A stretch of 64,000 nt of DNA from Peteryoungia ipomoeae (GCF_004912165.1 NZ_STGV01000001.1:310001-374000), one strand, 5' to 3'. Counted from the first letter of the stretch, positions 18,732-27,984 are shown. The notes: generated by a model not told the origin, from the sequence alone. Numbers and translations are program-made.

Positions 18732-20267
18732 TTAGGCAAATTGCCGGCGACGAGGCTCGACGGCTTTGGCGTCGCTTACCGCCGGCAAACTTTCGAGAAC
18801 ACGGCTGGCTGGCAGGATCGCGATGACTTCCGTGCCTTCGCGCAGTTTCGATTTAAGTTTGAACTCGCCGCCATGCTTGGCCAGGATCGCCTGAACGATC
18901 GGCAGGCCAAGCCCGGTGCCTTGCTCGGCGCTCTTGATCGCAATCGACCCCTGACCAAAGGCCGACAGGACGATCGGGATCTCGCTTTCCGGGATTCCGG
19001 GTCCATTGTCGCGGATGGATATGTATTGTCCGCCACCGGCGGTCCAGCCAGCCTTTACCTTGATCTCTCCCCCTTGAGGCGTGAATTTCACAGCGTTGGA
19101 CAGCAGGTTGAGGACGACCTGACGCATCGCCTTCTCATCGGCCCATAGCGGGGGCAGGGCCGGTTCGAACTGTTCGTGAATGGTGATGTTCTTGGACTTG
19201 GCTCTCAGCTGGATCATGCCGATCGATTCCTCGGCGAGGTCGAGCAGCGAGACCGTTTCTTCGCTGAGCTCGTACTTGCCTGCTTCGATGCGCGACAGAT
19301 CGAGGATTTCGTTGATCAGATCGAGAAGGTGCTTGCCCGAGCGGTGGATATCGCCGGCATATTCCTTGTAGAGCGGGTTGTTGAGCGGGCCGAGCACCTC
19401 CGTTGCCATGACTTCGGAGAATCCGAGAATGGCGTTCAGCGGTGTGCGCAATTCGTGCGACATGGACGCAAGGAAGCGCGATTTCGCCATATTGGCATCT
19501 TCTGCCCGGCGTCGCGCTTCGTCTGACAAGGATTTTGCCACTTCAAGCTCGGCAATCAGGTCGTCTTTTTCCGTCTGGAAGGACAATAGCTTCAGATTGG
19601 CCTGATGCAGTCGGTTCGTGATGTAGATGAAGAAAACCAGGGCCGTGCTGAAAGCAGCGGTCAGCCCGTAGTCAAGCTCCATCCCGTCGTTGACGGCGAC
19701 ATAGACCAGCGCCACGACCGTCGGCAGGAAGCTGAACAGAACGGCCTGACGCAGCAGCATCGCGCCCATGGCGGTGATGGAGAGCGCCAGGAGCAATACG
19801 GCACCCTTGAAGGAAATGAAGGCTGTGGGTTCGCAGGTATTGCAGGTTTGCAAGGCAAATAGCGCCCAGGCGCCGCCCATGGCAAGTTGCGAGATGAGGA
19901 TGATCCGGCGCCAGCGGCCTTGATTGGCCGGCGTGACGCCACCGCGTGAGGCGCGGCGGACGAGGAAGATGCCTGCGGCATGGATGGTGAGCGCCAGGAC
20001 CGCCCAGAGAAAGAAATGCGGTTGCTGAGAGATGTAGGTTCCGGCGCCGGCAACCAGCAAGATGATGACCGGCATGACGGCAGCACCTTGCAGCGTTGCC
20101 GCTATGTGCATCGCCAGAATATCGGCATCGAAGGTGGGTGACAGGCCCATTCCCGTCTGCAGGCGATCCCGGGTTGCGCGCACAGCTTTGGTCGCGGCGG
20201 ATCTGCGGTGTCCGCGCGTCAGGTCGACTACATTCTTGTCCGTCGAAGGTGCTGCGTCGTCACTCAT
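18732..20267 (-). CDS. Membrane-bound sensor histidine kinase (PleC/DivJ/PdhS-like catalytic core)
   Basis: 511 residues: a cytoplasmic start, about six membrane helices (residues 55-215), a coiled linker (220-262), a dimerisation domain with phospho-acceptor His271 in SMSHELRTPLNAILGFSEVM, and an ATPase domain with N box NLLSNAVKFTP, DNGPGIP and GTGLGLPI. The sequence LLDLINEILDLSRIEAGKYEL is characteristic of alphaproteobacterial kinases in the PleC/DivJ/CbrA/PdhS group. No periplasmic sensor domain or PAS domain is evident. No response regulator is adjacent. Confidence 0.9.
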   Translation of the reverse strand: MSDDAAPSTDKNVVDLTRGHRRSAATKAVRATRDRLQTGMGLSPTFDADILAMHIAATLQGAAVMPVIILLVAGAGTYISQQPHFFLWAVLALTIHAAGIFLVRRASRGGVTPANQGRWRRIILISQLAMGGAWALFALQTCNTCEPTAFISFKGAVLLLALSITAMGAMLLRQAVLFSFLPTVVALVYVAVNDGMELDYGLTAAFSTALVFFIYITNRLHQANLKLLSFQTEKDDLIAELEVAKSLSDEARRRAEDANMAKSRFLASMSHELRTPLNAILGFSEVMATEVLGPLNNPLYKEYAGDIHRSGKHLLDLINEILDLSRIEAGKYELSEETVSLLDLAEESIGMIQLRAKSKNITIHEQFEPALPPLWADEKAMRQVVLNLLSNAVKFTPQGGEIKVKAGWTAGGGQYISIRDNGPGIPESEIPIVLSAFGQGSIAIKSAEQGTGLGLPIVQAILAKHGGEFKLKSKLREGTEVIAILPASRVLESLPAVSDAKAVEPRRRQFA

Positions 20268-20456
20268 GAAACTTGCAGTGGTTGATCATTCCTTGCGACC
20301 CTATCTCTCAATTCTTAAGAAGATCCTCTCGGGGAAGGCTTTGTTTGCCATAGATGCCAAGGTTTCCTTCATGACATCTGGGGCCATGACCTTGGCGAGA
20401 CAGGATCCGGCCAGTGCTGTTTTGCCGGCTGCGGGTCAAGGTGAAAGAGGTTAAAG

Positions 20457-21137
20457 ATGACGGCTGAATCCGCATCACGGACCGGCGCTTGCGGGGTCGA
20501 TGGGTTAAGCGAGGCTATCGCGCGATGCCGGATTTGCCGGGATAATCCGGCCGGTGGCGCGGCGTGTCGTTTGCCGCAAGAGCCGAGGCCCGTGGCCGTG
20601 CTGTCGGCAACGGCGCGGGTGATGATTGCCGGGCAGGCACCCGGACTTCGGGTGAACGAGACGGGGCTGCCGTTCAACGACGCCTCGGGCGATCGATTGC
20701 GGTCGTGGCTCGGTATCGACAGGGCGACGTTTTACGATCCGGCCAAGTTTGCCATCGCTCCCATGGGGTTCTGCTTTCCAGGCTATGATGAGCACGGGCA
20801 TGACCTGCCGCCAAGGCGGGAATGCGCGCCTCAATGGCGGGACGCCGTCATGGCGTCCATGCCGCAGGTCGAACTCATTCTGGCGATTGGCCAATATGCG
20901 CAGCGCTATCATCTGGGCCCGCTTCGTCAGAAGACCATGACGCAGACGGTCGAACGCTGGCGCGACAGCTTTCTTTCCAATCGTCCGGGACCACGTATCC
21001 TGCCCCTGCCGCATCCAAGCTGGCGCAATACGGGCTGGCTGAAGCGGCACCCCTGGTTTGAAGAGGAGGTCTTGCCTGTGCTGAAACGGGAAGTTTCCTT
21101 GTTGATAGGAGGAAATGGTTTTCCAACTGGACCCTGA
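20457..21137 (+). CDS. Uracil-DNA glycosylase-like protein
   Basis: A 226-residue protein of the UDG superfamily. Motif A appears as MIAGQAPGLRV with the following TGLPFNDASG, and the second motif as LPLPHPSWRNTGWLK. ATG 20457 has GAGG 7 bp upstream. Three cysteines in the first 50 residues (RCRIC and AAC) hint at a metal or cluster, but the spacing is not clearly that of family 4 enzymes. It may excise deaminated or damaged bases; activity is untested. It precedes an Lrp regulator on the same strand by 41 bp. Confidence 0.8.
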   Translation: MTAESASRTGACGVDGLSEAIARCRICRDNPAGGAACRLPQEPRPVAVLSATARVMIAGQAPGLRVNETGLPFNDASGDRLRSWLGIDRATFYDPAKFAIAPMGFCFPGYDEHGHDLPPRRECAPQWRDAVMASMPQVELILAIGQYAQRYHLGPLRQKTMTQTVERWRDSFLSNRPGPRILPLPHPSWRNTGWLKRHPWFEEEVLPVLKREVSLLIGGNGFPTGP

Positions 21138-21178
21138 ATCGCGCTATATCGGAGAAATTCAATTTTCAGGAACGGCCC

Positions 21179-21667
21179 ATGGATCGTCTAGACCGAAAAA
21201 TTCTTCGCATTCTTCAGGAAGACTCGACCCTGGCAGTTGCCGATCTCGCCAAGAAGGTCGGGTTGTCGACCACACCGTGCTGGCGGCGCATCCAGAAGAT
21301 GGAGGAGGACGGTGTCATCCGTCGCCGGGTGGCCCTGCTTGATCCGGTAAAGGTCAACACCAAGGTCACGGTCTTCGTTTCGATCAGGACCTCCAGCCAT
21401 TCGATTGAATGGTTGAAGCGCTTTTCCGAGGTGGTGTCTGAGTTTCCGGAAGTTGTCGAGTTCTATCGCATGAGCGGCGACGTCGATTATCTGCTGCGCG
21501 TGGTCGTTCCGGATATCGGCGCATACGACGCCTTCTACAAACGGATGATTGCCAAGATCGAGATCCGCGATGTGTCCTCGGCCTTTGCGATGGAGCAGAT
21601 CAAGTATACGACCGAGCTTCCGCTCGACTACATGATCCTCGACAATCAAAGAAATGGCGAGGACTGA
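21179..21667 (+). CDS. Lrp/AsnC-family transcriptional regulator
   Basis: 162 residues with an N-terminal HTH (LDRKILRILQEDSTLAVADL, then GLSTTPCWRRIQKMEEDGVI) and a C-terminal RAM ligand-binding domain (VVEFYRMSGDVDYLLRVVVP). The family senses amino acids and forms octamers. This length and pattern fit the feast/famine Lrp subgroup, but no adjacent target such as an amino-acid dehydrogenase is seen. It ends 27 bp before the convergent 21694-22068 gene. Confidence 0.92.
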   Translation: MDRLDRKILRILQEDSTLAVADLAKKVGLSTTPCWRRIQKMEEDGVIRRRVALLDPVKVNTKVTVFVSIRTSSHSIEWLKRFSEVVSEFPEVVEFYRMSGDVDYLLRVVVPDIGAYDAFYKRMIAKIEIRDVSSAFAMEQIKYTTELPLDYMILDNQRNGED

Positions 21668-21693
21668 GGTCTGATCCTCGCTCCATGTGGGCA

Positions 21694-22068
21694 TCAGAAA
21701 TCGGCATGGAATGTCACGATGACCGTTTCCCATGCTGAATAGGGCGCGTAGGCTTCCAGCCCTTCAAATGGTGCGCATCGGACCACGGCCCTGCGGGCGG
21801 ATTCGGCGAGGGCTGTGCGATGGCCGTCGGCTTCGGGCGGATTGAGGATTTCAGGCTCGGAGCGCAGATGTCCATCCGGCAGCAAGGAGACCCGGATCCG
21901 CGGCGAATAGCGGATTTCGCCTTCGCTCGCCGGCGGAACCCAGCAGCGCTTAATCCTCGTGACCAGTTCCTGTCCAGCCGGATCGAGATCTTGGGCGGAT
22001 GCTCCGACGGGAAGCAAGGCAAGCGATATCAGGAGCATGCGCCGCAAGGCGCAGATTGGCCGCCTCAT
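21694..22068 (-). CDS. Secreted protein with TonB/TolA C-terminal-like domain
   Basis: A 124-residue protein with a signal peptide (MLLISLALLPVGASAQ) and a single small alpha/beta domain: VTRIKRCWVPPASE, then IRVSLLPDGHLRSEPEIL and ARRAVVRCAPFEG. This pattern, two cysteines and the CWxPP turn followed by a strand and a helix ending in RC.PF, is that of TolA C-terminal domains, here without the TolA membrane anchor and coil. Periplasmic location is expected. It overlaps the upstream dehydrogenase by four bases (ATGA), leftward. Confidence 0.7.
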   Translation of the reverse strand: MRRPICALRRMLLISLALLPVGASAQDLDPAGQELVTRIKRCWVPPASEGEIRYSPRIRVSLLPDGHLRSEPEILNPPEADGHRTALAESARRAVVRCAPFEGLEAYAPYSAWETVIVTFHADF

Positions 22069-22937
22069 TTGGCCTGAAGTCGCGCCAGCAGCGATGAGGT
22101 GTCCCAGCGCTGGCCGCCGAGCTTTTGCACTTCACCGTAGAACTGATCGACCAGAGCCGTGACGGGCAGGGTAGCACCATTCCGACGTGCTTCTGAGAGC
22201 ACGATATCGAGGTCCTTGCGCATCCAGTCAACGGCAAAGCCGAACTCGTATTCTCCGCGGTTCATCGTCTTGTGGCGGTTTTCCATCTGCCATGAGCCAG
22301 CGGCCCCCTTGGAGATCACGTCAACGACCTTCTCGATGTCGAGGCCGGCCTTCTTGCCGAAATGGATCCCTTCCGCGAGCCCCTGAACGAGGCCAGCGAT
22401 GCAGATCTGGTTGACCATCTTCGTCAGCTGTCCTGCGCCGACCGGCCCCATCAGGCCGACCATGCGGGCATAGCAGTCGATGACAGGTCTGGCCTTCTCA
22501 AAGGTTTCCGCAGCGCCGCCACACATCACGGTCAAAACGCCGTTTTCCGCGCCGGCCTGGCCGCCGGAGACGGGGGCATCGATGAAGCCGATGGATTTTG
22601 CGCCGGCGATTTCGGCAATTTCGCGGGCGACTTCAGCTGACGCCGTCGTGTTGTCGATGAGGATGGCGCCAGGCTTCATGGTTGCCAAAACACCGTCTTT
22701 TCCTGTCGTTACCTGGCGCAGATCATCGTCGTTGCCAACGCAGGTGAAAACAAAGTCGGCATCGCGCGCCGCTTCGGCGGGCGTTGGCGCATGGTTTCCA
22801 CCATGCTGCGCAACCCAACCTTCTGCCTTGGTGAGGGTTCGGTTGTAGACGGTCAGATCATGGCCGCCCTTGGCCTTGAGGTGTCCGGCCATCGGATAAC
22901 CCATGACGCCCAAACCGATGAATGCGACCTTTGCCAT
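22065..22937 (-). CDS. NAD(P)-dependent oxidoreductase, 3-hydroxyisobutyrate dehydrogenase family
   Basis: A 290-residue beta-hydroxyacid dehydrogenase. The Rossmann motif is AFIGLGVMGYPMAGHL at the very N-terminus, the substrate-binding signature is FIDAPVSGGQAGAENGVLTV, and the catalytic Lys lies in GQLTKMVNQI. ATG 22937 is preferred because GGAAGGAA precedes it; a longer frame to 22973 lacks this. Possible substrates include 3-hydroxyisobutyrate, tartronate semialdehyde or succinic semialdehyde; sequence alone does not decide. Confidence 0.92.
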   Translation of the reverse strand: MAKVAFIGLGVMGYPMAGHLKAKGGHDLTVYNRTLTKAEGWVAQHGGNHAPTPAEAARDADFVFTCVGNDDDLRQVTTGKDGVLATMKPGAILIDNTTASAEVAREIAEIAGAKSIGFIDAPVSGGQAGAENGVLTVMCGGAAETFEKARPVIDCYARMVGLMGPVGAGQLTKMVNQICIAGLVQGLAEGIHFGKKAGLDIEKVVDVISKGAAGSWQMENRHKTMNRGEYEFGFAVDWMRKDLDIVLSEARRNGATLPVTALVDQFYGEVQKLGGQRWDTSSLLARLQAK

Positions 22938-23009
22938 GCCCGTTTCCTTCCCATCTAATTCTGAGGTGCGCACCCAATCGCTGCCGATCGGGAGACGCTT
23001 CGATCGATG

Positions 23010-23831
23010 TCACGCCTCAGCGCGACGCCGCGCGATGACCAGATGACCTGGTGAGGGTTCACCATCCTGCATGCGCACATTGATATCGGTGACTTCGACG
23101 ATATCGAAGCCCGTGGCATCAAGTCGCTCGCGGACATAGGCTTCCGTGTGCACGAAACGCTGATGCGGTCCGACCATGAAGGGGCGGCCATCCATCACAT
23201 CGTTGGCACGGGTCTCGGATGAAAAGATGAACAGGCCGCCGGCAACCATGTTTTCGGCGGCACCGAAGAACAACGGTTCGAGCGCGCCCATATAGGGCAA
23301 CACGTCGGTCGCGGTGATGAGATCAAAGGCCTCTTCATCATTGTCTTCGAGGAAGTCATCGATCTCGGCGACATAGAGTGTCTCGTAGAGGTCCTTTTCG
23401 TGCGCCAGCTCGATCATCTTTTCCGAGAGGTCGATGCCGGTGATATCTTCGACCATGTCCCGCAACGTGCCGCCCGTCAGGCCCGTGCCGCAGCCGAGAT
23501 CGAGCATGCGCTGGAAGGGGCCAAGCCCGAGCGTTTGCAGTCTTTGGCGCACCAGGACCGGAACGGCATAACCGAGCTGTTCGACCAGGATGTCTTCAAA
23601 GGCTTCGGCATGCTGATCGAAGAGGGTCGCAACATAGGCATCCGGTGCCTTGGCAGGCGTCTCGCCGCGACCGAGCGATGCGATACGGACTGCGGCGCCT
23701 CCGTGATCCTCTGGGTCGATGGCGAGAACTTCCTCATAGGCCTTGACGGCAGCATCGATGTCTCCAGCCTTTTCCAGGCTGAGGGCACGATTATAAGCCT
23801 CCGCCAGCGCTTCTTCATCGATCTTGGCCAT
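23010..23831 (-). CDS. SAM-dependent methyltransferase with N-terminal TPR
   Basis: 273 residues. The first 50 form one TPR-like helical pair (AYNRALSLEKAGDIDAAVKA). The rest is a class I methyltransferase with motif I MLDLGCGTGLTGG, the acidic motif II region ITGIDLSEKMIEL, and ITATDVLPYMGAL as motif IV. Substrate unknown. It is transcribed leftward and diverges from the DUF2270 gene by about 120 bp. Confidence 0.88.
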   Translation of the reverse strand: MAKIDEEALAEAYNRALSLEKAGDIDAAVKAYEEVLAIDPEDHGGAAVRIASLGRGETPAKAPDAYVATLFDQHAEAFEDILVEQLGYAVPVLVRQRLQTLGLGPFQRMLDLGCGTGLTGGTLRDMVEDITGIDLSEKMIELAHEKDLYETLYVAEIDDFLEDNDEEAFDLITATDVLPYMGALEPLFFGAAENMVAGGLFIFSSETRANDVMDGRPFMVGPHQRFVHTEAYVRERLDATGFDIVEVTDINVRMQDGEPSPGHLVIARRRAEA

Positions 23832-23950
23832 ATCTGGTCTCCTGTTTGCGCAAGCGCATCTCTAAGCGGTTGCTCTATCGCGTCGCCTACGGATTGGCAA
23901 TCGGCGGAACTCTTCCGCCAGCGGGAGGTTTTCTTTCAAGGAGATGTCTC

Positions 23951-24688
23951 ATGGATATGAAGAGCCCGATCGTTGGCCTGGCCGACCAAGCCCCCAATGC
24001 ACTGAGCGTGCCGGAAGCGCCGGTGCTGCCGGCGACCTCAGCCGAAAAGGCCAATATGATCATCCACTACTACCGCGGTGAAATGGCGCGGATGACAAGC
24101 TGGCGGGATCGTATAGACCGGACGTCGAACTGGGCGATGACGGTGGTCGCGGGTTTGCTGTCAGTTTCCCTTTCGTCAGCCACGTCACACCATGGCGTGG
24201 TGCTCTTTGCCATGCTGTTGATTTCCGTCTTTCTGCTGATCGAAGCCCGGCGCTATCGGTTCTTTGACGTCTACCGCGCCCGCGTTCGACAGCTGGAGCG
24301 CCACTACTTCTCGCAGGCGCTTTCGCCGCAGTCGGAACTGGTTCCGGATTGGGCAGCAGCGATTGCGCTTTCCCTCCGCAAACCTGTGTTCCTGATCCGC
24401 TATTTTGATGCGGTGCGGCGGCGGATCCGACGGAACTATGTCTGGATGTACACCATCCTGGTGCTGGCCTGGGTGTTGAAGATCTCGACGCCGAAACTTC
24501 AGGCCGACGAAGCCTCCGCAGCCGTCGTCTCGAACGGCGCGCAGCTGGTTTCGAATGCGCATCTCGGCCCGGTGCCTGGCGGCGCAGTGCTTCTCGCAGT
24601 CGGCCTCATTTACCTCGTTATCGTCGCCGTCGCCTTCTGGCGCCCGGCTGACGAAGGGGAGGCGGCCTATGGCGAGGTTCACGTGTAG
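23951..24688 (+). CDS. DUF2270 integral membrane protein
   Basis: A 245-residue protein with a cytoplasmic N-terminus and about four membrane helices: two near residues 60-95, and one each near 160-180 and 205-230. The DUF2270-like core is IIHYYRGEMARMTSWRDRID, with EARRYRFFDVYRARVRQLER between membrane segments. AAGGAG at 23938-23943 sets the start at ATG 23951. It converges with usg, with only 3 bp between stops. No function is established. Confidence 0.8.
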   Translation: MDMKSPIVGLADQAPNALSVPEAPVLPATSAEKANMIIHYYRGEMARMTSWRDRIDRTSNWAMTVVAGLLSVSLSSATSHHGVVLFAMLLISVFLLIEARRYRFFDVYRARVRQLERHYFSQALSPQSELVPDWAAAIALSLRKPVFLIRYFDAVRRRIRRNYVWMYTILVLAWVLKISTPKLQADEASAAVVSNGAQLVSNAHLGPVPGGAVLLAVGLIYLVIVAVAFWRPADEGEAAYGEVHV

Positions 24689-24691
24689 GCT

Positions 24692-24958
24692 TTAGTGGAG
24701 CACAAAATCGCCCTTCAGGGCGCGCCACTCGGTGGCTGAAATCATCTTGGCATGAACGAAGGAAACCGAGTGAATCGGGCCTTCGATTTCCCTTTCCCAG
24801 AATTTCAGGAAGCCGCGCATTTCTGGGAAGTCCGGCGCCAAATCATATTGCTGCCAGATATAGGTCTGCAGCAGAGCCGGATGATCGGGCATGCGATAGA
24901 GGATCTGAGCGGTTGTCAGTCCATAGCCCTTCAGCATCAATTCCATTTCACGGTGCAT
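24692..24958 (-). CDS. usg: Usg-family protein
   Basis: An 88-residue protein of the Usg family, known mainly from alphaproteobacteria, where a member was found near trp genes in Caulobacter. The sequence MLKGYGLTTAQILYRMPDHP followed by LLQTYIWQQYDLAPDFPEM and FLKFWEREIEG is characteristic. Its biochemical role is unknown. It lies alone on the minus strand, downstream of the amino-acid permease genes but separated from them by about 160 bp. Confidence 0.85.
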   Translation of the reverse strand: MHREMELMLKGYGLTTAQILYRMPDHPALLQTYIWQQYDLAPDFPEMRGFLKFWEREIEGPIHSVSFVHAKMISATEWRALKGDFVLH

Positions 24959-25122
24959 GTGTATGGGTCTCCGATCTCAAGTGTTGGGATCGGCGCGGAC
25001 GGCGTCTCGCATTCCGCGGCCGACCGGGCCACGGAAACCGTGGACCTTCGACCATGGAAACAAAGTATACTTAAGAGGTTGTTAATTTACGACGCGGGCC
25101 AGTCTCAGCCCACCCCGACTGT

Positions 25123-25953
25123 TCAGCGTCTCAAATGGCGCGTCAAACGCCGCTCGAGGGCAGCCCAGGTGTGGCGCAGAATTTCGACGATCGCCAGATA
25201 GAACAAGGCCGCCCAGAGATAAGTCTGATAGTCGAAGGTCCGCGAGAAGGCGTAGCGGGTCTGGCCCATCAAATCGAGAACTGTCACGACTGCGACGACG
25301 GCAGACCCCTTGACCATCAGAATGATCTCGTTGCCATAGGGACGCAGCGCCACAATCAAGGCTTGCGGTAGAATGATCTTGAAGAAGGTCACCGGACCAG
25401 AAAGACCAAGCGACTTCGCGCCTTCCGTCTGACCGCGAGGCACGCTTTGAATTGCGCCGCGCAAGATCTCCGCCTGGTATGCGGCTGTATTTAAAGTCAT
25501 TGCGAGCAAGGCGCAGTTCCAGGCGTCGCGGAAGAACCACCAGAGACCGACCGCCTCGATTTCAGCGCGAAATGAGCCAAGCCCGTAGTAGACGAGAAAT
25601 ATCTGCAAGAGCATGGGTGTGCTGCGGAAGACGTAGACATAGGCGTAAGCGGGTGCGCTGAGAACGCTGCGCTTCGACATCCGCGCGAAGGCAACGGGCA
25701 GGGAGAGCAGGGCGCCTAGGCCAACCGATGTCACGGTCAGGATCAAGGTGGTCGCAAGACCGTCCAGATAGCGGGGTCCGTACCGCTCGATTTTCTCCAT
25801 GTCGAAGCCTGCGATCATCGACCAGGCGAGTGCCAGTGCCAGAACGATCCAGAGCCCGATAACGGCAAGCCCGACAACACGAGCAAGGGTCAGGCGCCTG
25901 GCCTGGTGCGGTGGTGCTGGGCGGGCGGCGATCATTTCCGTCACATGGCTCAT
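25123..25953 (-). CDS. Polar amino-acid ABC transporter permease (HisM-like)
   Basis: 276 residues with five predicted membrane helices and the permease EAA loop (YQAEILRGAIQSVPRGQTEG). N-terminal ARLTLARVVGL-like cytoplasmic extension is followed by the first helix. It is the last gene of a leftward cluster with a second permease (four-base overlap ATGA) and a binding protein. The two permeases would form a heterodimer as in the HisQM system. Lysine, arginine, ornithine or histidine are the usual substrates. Confidence 0.92.
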   Translation of the reverse strand: MSHVTEMIAARPAPPHQARRLTLARVVGLAVIGLWIVLALALAWSMIAGFDMEKIERYGPRYLDGLATTLILTVTSVGLGALLSLPVAFARMSKRSVLSAPAYAYVYVFRSTPMLLQIFLVYYGLGSFRAEIEAVGLWWFFRDAWNCALLAMTLNTAAYQAEILRGAIQSVPRGQTEGAKSLGLSGPVTFFKIILPQALIVALRPYGNEIILMVKGSAVVAVVTVLDLMGQTRYAFSRTFDYQTYLWAALFYLAIVEILRHTWAALERRLTRHLRR

Positions 25954-26753
25954 CGGCTGACCTCCGCGCGGTTGGCCCAGTTGGAAACGAACTTCAAGCC
26001 GACGGAGGACAGCGAGGCAAGGGCCAGATAGATCAGACAGGCAATGCCGTAAAACAGGAAGGCTTCCTTGCTGACGCGGGCCGCAACGCCTGTCTGTCGC
26101 AGGATGTCGGCAAGGCCGATCACCGAGACAAGTGCTGTGTCCTTGAGCAGAACGAGCCAGAGATTGCCCAGTCCCGGCAGCGCAATGCGGATCAACTGCG
26201 GAACGATGACAAGCCGCATCGTCAGGCCTTTTGTCAGCCCGACCGCGCTGCCTGCCTCATATTGTCCTGTGGGGATGGCTTTGAAGGCCGACAGCAAGAC
26301 CTCGGAGGCGTAGGACGAAAACACGACGGAGAGGGCCAGCATGCCGGCAAAGAAGGCGCTGATCTCCACGCGTCCATCGCTACCGGTCCATGAGAGCGCC
26401 GATTGCAGCATCATCTGGAAGCCGTAATAGACGATGAAGAGGGTCAGGAGTTCCGGCAGGCCTCGAAAGATCGTGGTGTAGATACCCGCTGCAGCCCGAA
26501 GCGACCTTTCCTTGGACTGCATGGCAAGGGCAATCAGGAAGCCAAGCGCCAGGCCGACAGGCAGCGTGGCGACGGCAAGCGAGATGGTGACCTTTACGCC
26601 AAGCGCGATCTCGTCGCCCCATCCTGTTGCTCCGCACGACACGAGACTATCGCTCGCCAGCAAAGTGAATACGCCGATCGGGCCGCAAAAGGGGTCGAGA
26701 AGTGTAGCCACACCGTTCACCAGTGCGCTGAGTGTATCAGCCACTCCGTCCAT
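25950..26753 (-). CDS. Polar amino-acid ABC transporter permease (HisQ-like)
   Basis: 267 residues with five membrane helices and the EAA motif in YASEVLLSAFKAIPTGQYEA. The segment AGIYTTIFRGLPELLTLFIV is typical of HisQ/ArtQ proteins. It overlaps the HisM-like gene by four bases and lies 110 bp downstream of the binding-protein gene, behind a strong hairpin. No ATPase gene for this transporter lies in the window. Confidence 0.92.
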   Translation of the reverse strand: MDGVADTLSALVNGVATLLDPFCGPIGVFTLLASDSLVSCGATGWGDEIALGVKVTISLAVATLPVGLALGFLIALAMQSKERSLRAAAGIYTTIFRGLPELLTLFIVYYGFQMMLQSALSWTGSDGRVEISAFFAGMLALSVVFSSYASEVLLSAFKAIPTGQYEAGSAVGLTKGLTMRLVIVPQLIRIALPGLGNLWLVLLKDTALVSVIGLADILRQTGVAARVSKEAFLFYGIACLIYLALASLSSVGLKFVSNWANRAEVSR

Positions 26754-26812
26754 GCCATCGTCCCCTTAGGCGGTTGGGCCGCCATGTTTGTCTTTTGTCT
26801 GTCAAACGCAAA

Positions 26813-26840
26813 ATGGCGGAAGTGAAAGACCTTCCGCCAT
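26813..26840 (-). promoter_or_regulatory. Intercistronic hairpin between binding-protein and permease genes
   Basis: A perfect 10-bp stem (26813-26822 with 26831-26840) and 8-nt loop sits between the binding-protein stop and the HisQ-like start, without a long T run. In ABC operons such hairpins protect the upstream mRNA or end part of transcription, giving excess binding protein. Confidence 0.7.
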
Positions 26841-26863
26841 CCGCCATTCATGGTGTCAGGCGA

Positions 26864-27637
26864 TCAATTGCCATAGACGTCGAAGTCGAAATACTTCTTG
26901 TTGATCTCGGCATATTTGCCGTTGGCACGGATGGCCGCGATCGCAGCGGACAGCTTGTCGGCAAGCGCCGTTTCACCCTTGCGAACGGCGATACCGGCGC
27001 CTTCGCCGTTGATTTCAACATCGGTTTCGAGCGGGGTCAGGATCTTGCAGCACTGGCCGGCATCCGACTTGATCCATTCCGACAGCACGACAACGTCGTC
27101 GATAACGGCATCGACGCGACCGCCTTCGAGGTCGAGCTTGTACTCATCCGCAGTCGGATAGAGCTTCAGCTCGGAATCGCCCATGTGCTTTTCGGCATAG
27201 TTGGCATGGGTGGTGGATGACTGTGCGCCGAGCGTCTTGCCCTTCAGGCCGGCGAGATCGGTGATCGGGCTATCCTTGGGCACGGCGATTGCCGGCGGTG
27301 TGTTGTAGTATTTCTTCGAGAAGTCGACCTTTTCCAGTCGCTCCGGCGTGATCGACATGGAGGCGATGATGGCATCGAACTTCTTGGCCTGCAGAGCCGG
27401 GATGATGCCGTCCCAATCCTGGGTGACGAATTCGCAAGTGACCTTCATTTCATCGCAAAGTGCGCGTGCGATATCGATGTCGAAACCGACGAGCGAACCG
27501 TCAGCCTCAAGCGTGTTGAAGGGCGGGTAGGCGCCTTCCGTCCCAATGATCAGCTTTTCCTGAGCCATCGCCGAGCCGGCAAGCATCGACAGGGCAGCGA
27601 TGGAAGCGGCTGCCAGAAAACGTGTCGAAATACGCAT
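26864..27637 (-). CDS. Periplasmic polar amino-acid binding protein (HisJ/ArgT family)
   Basis: 257 residues with a Sec signal peptide (FLAAASIAALSMLAGSAMAQ) and a family 3 solute-binding fold: EKLIIGTEGAYPPFNTLEA, GFDIDIARALCDEMKVTCEF, DWDGIIPALQAKKFDAIIAS and MSITPERLEKVDFSKKYYN. The ATG at 27637 is preceded by AGAGGA. The best-fitting ligands are lysine, arginine, ornithine or histidine. A CC pair in DAGQCCKILTP matches a loop found in LAO-type proteins. It heads the operon and is separated from the permeases by a hairpin. Confidence 0.93.
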   Translation of the reverse strand: MRISTRFLAAASIAALSMLAGSAMAQEKLIIGTEGAYPPFNTLEADGSLVGFDIDIARALCDEMKVTCEFVTQDWDGIIPALQAKKFDAIIASMSITPERLEKVDFSKKYYNTPPAIAVPKDSPITDLAGLKGKTLGAQSSTTHANYAEKHMGDSELKLYPTADEYKLDLEGGRVDAVIDDVVVLSEWIKSDAGQCCKILTPLETDVEINGEGAGIAVRKGETALADKLSAAIAAIRANGKYAEINKKYFDFDVYGN

Positions 27638-27984
27638 GTGATCCTCTCTGTTGGTGGGACGCCGCTTGTTCTTTGCAGCGACTGTCCCTGATCGTATGAC
27701 TATATCGGCCATACTTGGGTCCAATATTCGTCTGGTTTTGCCTCGGAAATCAACCGCAAAGGCGAGTGGTCAGAATTTTTGCACCAGCAATCCTCGCCCA
27801 GGCGACAAATTTTGCCGGAATCATGGAGCAAAAGCTTCGACTGTGCGTTCAGACGCGGTTAATTTTCATTTTCTTAGGATCATCGACAAGCTAACCCGAC
27901 GGGTTCGATACGAGTTTACAACAGCGCTTAGGAAGGTGGACCGATCCACTGGCCATCAGGCGCTCAAGGGAAGGAATGAACTTT
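27638..27984. other. Divergent promoter region between the binding protein and the OmpA-domain gene
   Basis: 347 bp without a supported gene. A small palindrome AACCCG-A-CGGGTT at 27893-27905 lies 80 bp upstream of the OmpA-domain gene and could be an operator; there is no further support. Confidence 0.4.
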
